Of a stretch of 64,000 nucleotides of DNA, positions 1 through 11,800 are shown in pieces. The notes below the pieces were generated by a model. That model did no database searches. It was given only the letters and a program-made list of their open reading frames with translations, and was not told where the DNA came from. The position numbers and the translations under genes are program-made. Within the stretch, counting starts at the first letter, position 1. Every line of letters starts with the position of its first letter. This stretch comes from Camellia lanceoleosa (taxonomy: Eukaryota > Streptophyta > Magnoliopsida > Ericales > Theaceae): NCBI GenBank assembly GCA_025200525.1, contig CM045770.1, positions 80,903,347-80,967,346 on the forward strand, read 5' to 3'.

Positions 1-965
1 ATACATAGTGGACAAATTGAAAATGTATTACTACCGATACTAAAATATAATAAGGAACTGTGGAAGGAAATACATAGCAAAGTTTAGTTATTGTCCACAT
101 GTACAGGAAAAATAATTTGCAATTGAAACAATCAAAACTGACAACAGGAGATAGTGAAAACAGCCATACTATGGCTACAAAAATGATTGTGCGAACGTCA
201 TAAATGGAAATGGCATATATAACCAATTGTCAGGGTCTAGGCACCATCTTTTATCTAGAAAATGACTAGATTTTAATTTTAACCACCTCATACTTCGGGG
301 GACTTGGAATGCCTAATGTGGCTCTTTTATTTTTTAGAAGCACAATGCCCTTAAAAGGCTTTAATTTGAAGCCACAAAAGAGGCATGAATTTTGGTTCGT
401 AAAGTTTTAGAGCATTGAATTATTTATGCTATGGAGGGATTTCAGTGGGTTGATCATTTTCTTGGCTTTGTTGCCGAATAAGCATTTAGGCCATAAAGGC
501 AATTGTTTTGAATTTCCCAATGTTAGCATTTGGGGCATAAAGGCCATTATTTTGAATTTTGAAATGTTGGGTCTTAGACAAGTATCCAGTGCATTGCATT
601 GAGCATAGTTTTTGGTCCCAAGACAATTTGATCCTTCTAGGACACTTTCAAACTACTCATGCTATGAACATATGCAACCCATATGCCTCATGAACCAGGT
701 GATTCATGATTATAACATTAGGAATTAATTGACATATTCACAAAGTAACCTAGAATGACTAAAAATAACAACACATAAATAGCCTACTTCCAAAAAATAA
801 GAGAATCTAGACAAATTGTAGGCTTCTATATTACATTGTTTCCATGAAAATATGGGAAAGTAAATGTAAACATTTCACATGTAAATCATGCATCAATTAT
901 TATTTAGTAAGTAACACAATGCAAGTAAATAAATGAACCGTTAAACTAAAATCAAACAGAAATAC
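1..965 (-). other. VPS41 intron 7 (partial), no gene seen
   Basis: This stretch lies downstream of the last visible VPS41 exon on the minus strand and begins with a GT donor at 965-964. I see no coding exon in it: the next expected VPS41 residues after the LLDE motif do not appear on the minus strand before the window edge. It is AT-rich and has no recognisable repeat. Confidence 0.65.
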
Positions 966-3900
966 CTCATCAAGAAGCTCACTTCGTCCCTGCCCAGCTT
1001 CAACTGCTGCTAAAGCTTTTTCATGCCATCCATGTTGAAGAAGCCAAGAAATATGATCTTCTGCATCCCTAGCAATCAACAAGAAATTGCATTTGTAAAT
1101 CAACAAAGTTTGTGATTTTTAATATGGCATAGGAGATGATATAATGGCAAAACAAACAATGCGAGCAGTAAAGGAATCAAAATTATGCTTTTAAATCCCA
1201 CAATTTTTTCTATCAAGGTGAATTAAAATTTAAAGCATTCCATTTTCAGGCAATTCACTCACCATATTAAAATGACATACACTTAAATTCGTTAAATAAA
1301 AAAATTAATTGAACTCACTAAAACTAATGGATGAATTCTACACTTGTCTGCTCAAGCACCCCCCAACCAACTGGGACACCTATCTGCTCATGCACCTTCT
1401 TAACTTGTTTCACCATTTTCTTATTTTTCAATAAGAACTTCCAGATTTTTTTCACTTCTATCCACCTTCTCACAAACTTGAAGTATTCAGATTTAGATAT
1501 CCATAAATGGTGAGGAGCCTATGCTTAATTGGAATTCTAAAGATACTGCATTCGGTGAGCAAACATATGAAAAAAATGAGAAGTGGGGAAGAACTTTAAA
1601 CAGATAACTCCTAATGTTTGCATAATAATCATCTCATGAACTAAACTTGACAGATAGCATTAAGCAGTGGTTGGATTCACAAGTGTGGAAAAAGTGTCTT
1701 CTTACTTTATAGATAAGATAGCATATAGATTGATATAATTAACGATAATGCTAAAAACAGCCCTTAGGGCTGTTATTAGTGTTGAAAAATGTGTAAAGTG
1801 TATTGAAATATGTAAAAAGTGAATAAAAAAATATGAAAGTATTTTGGATATGTGAAAAGTGTATTTGGATTATAAATATTCTGGCCTTTTGTGCTGTAAT
1901 TAATTATCAATAGGAAAATTACATACTGACATTCTATTAGAATAGAAACTAAGTTAAGAAAAAATTGAACTAACCTAGGTTTTGCAATAACTACATCCTT
2001 TGGGGATACAATATAGTATAATGGCTCATCACCAGCAGCCCACTGCCCACCTGCATAGCTACTACCTACATAAAAATGCATAAGTATTACCACTGTTTGA
2101 ATGCAAATTCATAAACTCTTGCACACTTTTACCTGAGAATGGAGCGTGAGCAAGGGCATAGTCCTTTGCCTTGTAATGCTCAAAGCCATGGACAGGTAGT
2201 GCATCTGTTGCAAGCTCATCATTGTTCCATGTGACTACACGCACTTCTGGTCTCTGCGCATTTCCCTGCTTACAACAAATTTCTACATCTTAACACTTAA
2301 CATGTAAACTACTGACTTCTACCTATCTATATTTATATAGAAATATGACAGTGTTCTAGTACTATAGAATAAATTGAATAAAGTAATAGAACTGAACCAT
2401 AAAGCTTATTAGAGGCTTAGACAACATAATAGTCCATGATTCAAAGGGTCAATGAAGGACAATATGCAGTGTCATAGAAAAGAAAAAAAGTTGTCAGAAG
2501 AAGATTTTGAGGCATAAAAGGATTGTAGAAATCATAATACTAAACAGCTCTGAATAATTAATAGATGAAAAGCATAGAAAATTACTTCGTGAAAAGGATC
2601 AAGGATAGATAAAACAATCACACACAAAATTGGCATTCCATGGGCAGAGATGCTGAAAGAAAATAGATATTGTTCATGAATCCGGATACAATCTCTGAAC
2701 TGAAGGGAAGAGGGCCTCAAAATTAAGACCTTGTAAGTCAAGAAAAATCACCTAAGATAATGTGGCAATAAAGATGGTGGCTTGGGAAGATTTGATGGGT
2801 TATGATCCTTTCTGCCTCCATTCTCAAGACTCTTTAACCATTATCGCTTCCTTTTCACTTGTTTGGTTGGGAGGGGGGGAAAAAATTAAAAGCTTGTCCA
2901 CAAATTTCCCTCACAGAAGAGGGGGGACTTGGACCAAGTACAATAAAATAAACAAACAAGGGGAAATAATTGTTTTCTTTTCCCCTCTGTTCCCATTCTC
3001 TCTTCTTTTATCCTTCTCTTCTCTTCCCCTCTGTTCTCATCTCTCATAGAAAACATAGAAAAAAAACATTTGGGAATCTGTAAACATTGGAAGTTTAACA
3101 GTGTTCTTCCAGCTATGCTCTTTTTCTTCCCTCCCACAGCTCTAAAGCGCCCTTTCTCCATGCGAGGAGTCCTATAATATGAGTTCAGGTGAATCTGTTA
3201 ATCTGATTTTTGCCAGACTAGTATCGTCCATTTTCTTCTTCTCTTTTGTATAGAAGTGGCATTCCTTTAATCCCGTCTTTTAAAGAAATATTACTATTAT
3301 TCATGAAAAATAATATTCACACAGTTCCTATGCATCAGGACCACAAAAATCTATCAATAGAATTAAGGTGTGAACAGTTCCAAGAAAAGTTTTATTTTGC
3401 AAAATTATACGAGCAAATGAGTACAACAATTCTGGAAAGTAAAACACAGCCTAACTTTTACCAACAAAAAAGCAGGGATCTCGGTGTTCGAAATTGGTTA
3501 ACCTGGTCTTGCAGTGAAGCATAACTGCGAAAAGCAAACATGTCTACAATGACCGCTCCTAGTGGGGGTTCCTATAAGCAGCACAAAACTTCTGTCTTCA
3601 ATATTTGTCCTTCACTCATGATTTGTGAAAAAGGAAAAAGATTTTAAAATTTCCAAATTCTCTTGGTAACAATTGATACAAAATGCCCATATACCCAAAG
3701 CACAAAGTGAAATGAGTAGTGCATTAAGATCAAAAGTAAATATATAGAAACAAATAATCTTCTTCACCACGTGGAAATGAGTGTTCCAAACTTCAGTGTG
3801 TTGCATGCAGGGTTAAAAATACAAATCTGCTTTACTAGAAAACACAAATGAGGAAGAAAAATACCTGGCGTGATGGAATGGTGCTGCTAAATTCCTTCTC

Positions 3901-6900
3901 TCCATCTCCTTCACCCGGAATATAAGCTAGAACAACCAAAGTATCACCAAAAGGAGCAATTCCGGAAATGAAATAGCTGGTTTGAAAAGATGCCACGATA
4001 TCCACTTGGTTCATGCTAGACATGGGAATATGCTTATGTGTCCCATTCGCAACTTTGTTCTGATTTGTTCTTATAGATGCAATTTTCACAGATGTTCCCC
4101 ATCCAATTACCAACAGAACATCATCCTAAACATGATGGAGAGACATTATGCAATGGCAAGCAGGCTTAAATTAACATAGTTGTGCTACATTTCTTTTCAG
4201 AGGCAAAAAAAATAAAATAGATAACTCTGGTGTTGTAGTTCTTTTTAAAATATTACTGCAATTGCAGAGGCACTCACTTCATGCAGGCGTGTCCGCGTGT
4301 GTCCCAATATTGTGCCTATCTTAATGTTCTACTAACCTGCCAAACTAAGTGAGGAAGCAGAAGCTCAGGGCGTGGGCTTCCTCGTGGTCTCTCAATAAAG
4401 GTTATACGCTGATCATTAGCAGAATCATAAACTTTCACACCTGCATCATTAGCCCAAGCAATGAGACTCGTTCTCCACTTCACTGCATGAATAGGGCCTT
4501 CACCAGAGTGCAGAACCTGAAAAAACAAATACATATATTATTTCAGGAACCAAAAAAATTACTATATTTTTTTAGTAGAGACATAAGGGACATGCCAGAC
4601 ACATGGAACAAACCTGGTCACGGTAGCCCATCCACTTCTTTGTATTAAAATATAAATGACCTGCTAAACCACCAGCAACAAATCTTCTGGATGATTTTCT
4701 TATATAATCTGGATCCAGAGCAATCGCCTTCATTGGACGATGATAATCAAATTTCATTCTCTCGTCAGTAAAAAGGCTGCTTATTACAACAGATCCATCA
4801 TCTGAACAGCTTCCAATATATTCACCTTCTATGTCAAAGCAAAGATCATTGACAGTAGCAGTATGGGCAGGGAATTCCATTACCTGTAGAAAAGAAAGAT
4901 GCGTATTTTGAAGGGGGAGGGGGAAAACATTAACTTGAATGCAACCGTATATCAGCTTAGTAAAGCTGAAATAAATAAGAAACCATCCATTGTCCAAGCT
5001 AACAAGGTAGTTGAGAGGTCTGAATCATGACCCTAAGCAAAGATCCCATAGTGTACCACCCACTAGATTCATGATTCTTAACCAAAAATCTCTAGAACTT
5101 TCATTTGCAACACAAATTCCAGTTGCTTTGTCCTATGCATTTCACAACACCGATGCCAGAGATTCTTACAGATGAATACACAGTTATGCTTTAAGTTTGC
5201 CAAAAAAATATAATAAATAAAATTTTGAAGATAATATAAATTGCTAATCTGTACGTCCTTGCTCAAGCGTGAAAGGCATAAATTTTGATTTTTATACAAA
5301 ATAATATTCTAGATAATTACATTTAATCACTAAGGCATCACTAGGATGCAAATTCATAATTTATTCTTTTTTGAAACAAACAAATGGTATGCAATAGAAA
5401 CTTACTATCTTTTGGAAAGTTGGTTGCTAGATAAAGGCAAACGATAGAGTTGAGGTTATGGTAGGTTTGGGTGAGAATCTTAGAAGACGAATTTTAAGAT
5501 TAAGCCTTGCAGAAGTAGCAAGGTTCTGAAAAGCGGTTGCGGTCGCCGTAACGGTGGGGGTGACGCGGTTGCGGTTGTGGGGTGTAAAGGCCATAGCGTA
5601 ACGGTTGCGGTAACCGGAACCGTGAATTTTTTTATTTTTCGCACAATTTGAAAAAAACTTACCGATACGCACATTTTTTTTCCATGATCATATTTATTGG
5701 GTTTTAAAATAAATATTGATCAATTTTTGTAAATTTTTAAGTTTGATCAAATATATTTCGTATTTTTAAATCACTATAAACTAAGTTTTTTACATTTTAT
5801 TTTAATAATTAATAACTTTATATTATATAAAAAATCAATCACTAACTATTATATATAAGATAAATAATGACAAAAGTAAAAGAATAAATAAAAACTTAAA
5901 TATATATATATATTTTTTTTAATCAAGCCAAATAGATAATGACCACGCTTATTATTATTTTCAAACAATATATAGATAAACACACACAAACAAAATGGTT
6001 GAGTGATAGTAGCTGAATAACAAGAGCATAGGTCTTATAGCTTCAACAAATCAATAACCTTTTCTTCATCTTCCCTCTTCTCTCTCTCTATCTCTTGCTC
6101 CTCCATCTTCCCTCTTCTCTCTCTATCTCTCTTCCCCTATTTTCAATTTTTTTTTTTTTGTGTGTTTTTTTGAAAAAAGCAATTCGGAACCGTTACGTAA
6201 CGGTACGTAACAGGCCGTTACGGCCATTACGGTACTGTTACGACCGCTATAGTGACCGCTACGGCCGACACACCTGTGAATCTCAATCACACTGCAAAAG
6301 CGGCCGTAACGGGTGGCGGCAACCACCACAACCGTTACGTAACGGCGTTACGTAACGGTTGTGGCCGCTTTTTAAAACCTTGTCAATCACTAACTATTAT
6401 ATATAAGATAAATAATGACAAAAGTAAAAGAATAAATAAAAACTTAAATATATATATATATATATATTTTTTTTTTAATCAAGACAAATAGATAATGACC
6501 ACACTTATTATTATTATTTTCAAACAATATATAGATAAGCACACACAAACAGAATGGTTTAGTGATAGCAGCTGAATACAAGAGCATAGGTCTTATAGCT
6601 TCAACAAATCAATAACATTTTCTTCATCTTCCCTCTTCTCTCTCTCTATCTCTCTTCCCCTATTTTCAATTTTTTTTTTTTTTGTGTGTTTTTTTGAAAA
6701 AAGCAATTCGGAACCGTTACGTAACGGTACGTAACAGGCCGTTACGGCCATTACGGTACTGTTACGACCGCTATAGTAACCGCTACGGCCGACACACCTG
6801 TGAATCTCAATCACACTGCAAAAGCAGCCGTAACGGGTGGCGGCAACCACCACAACCGTTACGTAACGTAACGGTTGCGGCCGCTTTTTAAAACCTTGAA

Positions 6901-8771
6901 AAGTAGTGTTTACGAAGAAAATTTTTTGGGTACAAAAGGCAAAGATGAAATGGCTAGAAGCAGAGCAGACAATAACTCAACACTTTTTCACAAGTTAGCA
7001 AATAAAAGGTTTGGCTACTGCAGAAAGGCAAAGGATAGAATTGAGGTTATGCAAGGTTTGAGTGAGAATCTTAGGAGGCATATTTTAACATTAGGCTTTG
7101 AGGAAGTGATGTTTGCGAAGAAAATTTATTGGGAGGAAAAGAAAAAGATGACATGGCTAAAGGAAGAAGACAATAACTCAAAATTGTTTCACATGTTTGC
7201 AAATGGAAAGAGAAAGAAGAAGTTCATCAAAATTATGTCTGGTCATTTGTGAATATGGAGGATCTGTTAACGAAATTTTTTTCCTTCTATTATAGGTTGT
7301 ATTCTTCAAATGGTTTATAGGCTAAGGGTTGAAGGTTTGGAGGAATTCAAATTTCAAGCATTTATTTTTTAGTGTGATAAACAAATCACTAGGACTTGAC
7401 AATTTCTCCATGGCCATTTTTCAAGATTATTAGGAGGTGATTAAACATGATTTGGTCGAGGTGTTTGTTAAATTTTTTAATAATTGAGTTGTAAAGGCAT
7501 CTACAAACGATACTTTCATTTGGCAAAATCCTAAAATAGAGAATTTTAAAAAATTAGTGATATTAGGCCAATCAATTTAGTCACCTCTTTGTATAAAATA
7601 TTAGCATAGATTTTGTCAGGAAGGTTGATGGCAGTTTTGGTTAATACCATTTCCTTTTATCAGGGTGCTTAGGCCGCCAAATTTTAGATGTGTTAATAGC
7701 AAATGAGACAGCAGAGAAATATAAGAGATCAAACAAGGAAGAATTCATTTTTAAGGTACTTTCAAAAAGCATCTATATAACAATGGAAGGTTCAATTTGA
7801 ATTCAAGGCTAAAAATGTATATGTGTCAAAATTTAGACCTTTAGATTGCTTCAATCTAAGGGCTGAAAATGTCTTAAAATGTAAATTGATCCAATGGTTA
7901 AAATTTTCTCATCTCAACCTTCAATGGTTGAGATGTCTCTATGTCCAAGAGGCTTTTTGAAAATGTCTTAAAATGTATGTGAGATACATTTTGATCCAAT
8001 GGTCTAAATTGTTTCATTTCAACTTCAATGGTTGAGATGTGTTTATTTCCCTCTCTCTCCATCAATGGTTGATGAGGAAAAGGCTTTATTTCCCTCTTTG
8101 AGCATCAACGGCATCAAGATCTAATGGTCAGAAAATCTCTCTCTCTCTCCTCTCCATCCCAGGTACTCATCTCCTCTCTCTCTCTCTCTCTCATTTCAAA
8201 TTTTGAACTCTCTCTCTCTCTCTCTCTACCTGCATCGGAGCCCATCCCACGGTAATGCCGCTGATTTGGGTCAGATGTTCGAGCTCTTCGTTGAGATGAG
8301 CCTCCGTCTTCGCATCAATCTCATGGGGTAATCATCATTATTTACTCTTCATTTCTTTTCTTTTTTTTATTTATATTATTTATTATTTTCAGCTCTGAAC
8401 TTTGATTTTTTACCCCCTCATTTGTTTGCTTTAATTTGCTTATTTGTATTTAAGAATATAGGAACTTTGTGGGTTTTGCTTTATTTGTTGAGTTGGCTAT
8501 ATGAGGAAAATGGGTTTGTGTTTTAAATTTCAGAATCTAATGAGTTAGATTAGAACAATAAGGGACTTCACTTTAGTGTGCGCTAAATACATGTTTTTTT
8601 ATTATAAAAAAATATATATATAATTGGTATCCACTTTAGTTTGAATGGATTTGATTTAATCTTTCAAGTTTCAACTTCTTCAGCAGATGACTATCCTCCT
8701 ATTCAAGATTAGAGGGGATTTTTTTAACATTGCAATCCTATTCAAAATTTTTCTGTTGTGGGTATTTGATG

Positions 8772-8805
<34 letters not shown>

Positions 8806-11800
8806 TTGGAGACGAGAACAGAATTTGAAGAGAAAAAAAAAAAACTTATTAATGAACTACAAAGCCGTCTTGCAAAAGCAGAAGTGAAAATTATTGAAGG
8901 AGAGAATCTACGGTTTGATTACGGTTGAAGGTCGATTTTTGGGTAGGAATTATTAATATTATTTTGATCCTATTCTTGCCTGAAGCATCACAGGAGGATG
9001 TGTTTGTGGAAATCTCACAGCTTGAAGGTCGATTTTCAAGGGGTGTTCTAATAAATGGTCTTGGATGATTTGATTTTCAGGGGGTGTTCTAAGAAGCCCT
9101 TAATGTATAAATAGCTATTTCAACCCCTTTGTAAGGTTTTCACATACCATTCCTCATCTTGACTATTTTTTTTTCAGGGGGTGTTCTAAGAAGCCCTTAA
9201 TGTATAAATAGCTATTTCAATCCCTTTGTAAGGTTCTCCAAAATCTTGACTATTTTTTTTTTTGTAAGGTTTTCTTTGTGTGTATATATATTGATATATT
9301 GATAACACATTTTTTTTGTTTTTTTTTGTTTGAAATTGAAGAGTTGGTTGCACAGATTTTTCTTTGTTTTTTTTCTTTGATTTTGAATAATTAATAACTG
9401 TTGATCTGTTGTCATCAGGACAAAGACATTCTTTCAAGGTGGATGTGAAATATTGTTCATCAGGTTGATAGTTTCACAGTCTATAACATATTGTATAACA
9501 GTATATACCAGGTTTGAGGTGCGTGATTTGGTTTGTGCTTTAAGTTTTAAGAAACATCTTATCATGTGATTTTGTGGCCTATATGGAATTCATATGTTTG
9601 AGGTTGCAGTTAAAGGTTATGCTGTTAATGGAAATCACCTATATGCTTCACGGGGGACCAAATATTTTTTAAATTCAAGTTTATCAGTTACATTTGTTGT
9701 TGAAATGGATTCATGAGATGGCCTTTATATGTGCTTTCTTTAATTTACTTATGTGATGCTCATTGTGTGTAAATTTCAATATTTTATGTCACCTCACAGA
9801 TAGTGATCGAATGGATTAAGCGTGTTGCTCGCAAACGTCAGCTTCACAGAAACATATTACTGATGCTTCTGCCACTGTATTAACATATAGATCATATGGG
9901 AGTTTAATTTACTTATGTGATGCTCTGTATTACTTTGGACAAATATTGGGTTTGCTCACTATGTATTATTCACTAAAGCTGGCTTCTGTTATTATTTAAG
10001 TTCTCTGTGGATTTTCATGGACCCAAAGACAGTAAATCATCTATACCCATCTCTGATTTTATTTATTTATTTTTGAATAAGGGAGAATGGTTCTTTTTTT
10101 ATTTTTAATTTTACATTTTGTTTGAATGGCTAAGATTTTTTTATTTTTTATTTTTTGAATACGGGAGAACGGATTTTTTTTTTTTTTAAATTTATTTGCA
10201 TTGGCTTTACATGGACTATTCTTTTAGCAATATCACTTGGTTGCGTCATGACTTTCAAAGTTGATAAAAAAAAAAAAAAAATCTTTGGTTTCTATGTCAG
10301 AGAATTTCCTGTTCGATTGGAGAACCCTCATGTTATATCAGCAAATCAGATATGGGCTGGAGTTTGTACTAGGTGGTCCATCTGGTTACTCTTTCAACTC
10401 TTCATATCGGAGTCGTGATTCCATAGAATACAAGCTGGAGCTTGGTAATGCTATTGGTACGTAATTAGGTACTGATAATGATGGTTTTAGGTGTTGGGTA
10501 TCACAAGTACTATCAGTGGGTCAATGATTTGTATACCATGCACAATGATAGTTACAGGGATGATAAATTCTTTGACCCCCCTTGGTTTAGCCAGAATGTG
10601 AGCTTTTTTAGATCTGATCCTGTTTTCCTGACAGAGGGAAATTTGGGCTTTTCAGTGCACTTGATGAAGATGTCATTAACATTCTTAGCTAGGAAAATTG
10701 CAAATGAACCATTGATTAAATTAGTCTTCTATTTGATATTAGTAGCCTCATTGCCATAATAACTACTTCATAAATTATTTGTTCCTTAAATTTGATGTTG
10801 TAGTCAATTTTTCTTATTTATTTATTTTTTTCTTCAACACGTATGTCTTTCATGGGTCATTATTTTTGTTTCATTTTATTTTATTTCTATAACCCAAATA
10901 ATTTTTCACTCATAATTCATAGACTATTTCTTCATCCCAATTGAAGACATGGTGAAGAAATTGAAAAGAAACAGAGTAAGAAGAGAGATAGTGGTCGGTT
11001 TTCTTAATTGTGTTGCGCATTCAAATGCTTGGCCACTATCACATCTTTATTTATTTTATGTGCTATTCAAATTGTGTTGATATATTATTTTTTTTTTTTT
11101 TTTCAATAGGAATGCAAAATGTGTTGATATATTATTATTTTTTTCAATAGGAATGCAAAAAAAATATGTGAAAGACAGACTCGGCAAAGGACCGATGGCT
11201 ACTTCTTCCTACTGACAAATTGTCTTTCAACACAATTTTTTTCTTCCTAAAGACAGACCCCACATGAATATATTAAATTTTAAGTTTTTTTCTTGGTTAA
11301 TTTTTCTTAAATTTTAATGATACCTACAATTATTCAAACAAAACTGACTTATGTGTGATATTCATGTTCCCCATGATTAATTAAATGTTGAGGATGTATT
11401 AAATTAATTAATTAATTGAAATTATTTACACCGAACATTATAACTATATTTTAATCCCAACATTATTTACACTAAACATTATTTACGCCGTGCCTTCAGG
11501 CACGGGCATACGCTAGTATGACCAAGTGAAGTGGGGTTTTATGAATTTTGTCTTGCAAAAAAAGGGTTTTGAGGATAGTTGGAGAAGGTCGATTTGGGGT
11601 TTTGTCATCTCGTAATTTGTCTGTGATGTTAATGATAAGGACTAAGGAGATTCATCAATGGCTTTGTAATTGGGATGGGTAGTATTTTTGTTTCTCATTT
11701 TACTGATAAAATAAATAAACAAAATAACAATAATAATAATTTAACTCATGCTCAAGGTTCTGAAAAGCGGTTGCGGTCGCCGTAACGGTGGGGGTGACGC

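Larger units (their letters stand above)
7772..11516 (+). mobile_element. Helitron, 3745 bp, non-autonomous
   Basis: The left end is TCTATATAACAATGG, preceded by A. The right end is CTAG (11513-11516), followed by T. A hairpin with the 7-bp stem CCGTGCC/GGCACGG and a TTCA loop (11488-11505) lies seven bases before CTAG. These are the Helitron hallmarks: 5' TC, a subterminal hairpin, 3' CTRR and insertion between A and T. Removing 7772-11516 restores an uninterrupted L1 reading, [11 protein letters not shown], across the junction, which proves the boundaries. No helicase or Rep frame is visible, so it is non-autonomous. It carries kinesin-14 gene fragments and other unidentified exon-like pieces, for example around 9800-9900 and 10290-10760. 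Confidence 0.88.

Noticed and set aside
6095..6891. Repeated frames with [21 protein letters not shown] peptides
   Set aside because: They arise from CCGTTACG repeats in the non-autonomous hAT element and occur identically in each copy because the DNA is duplicated, not because a protein is conserved.
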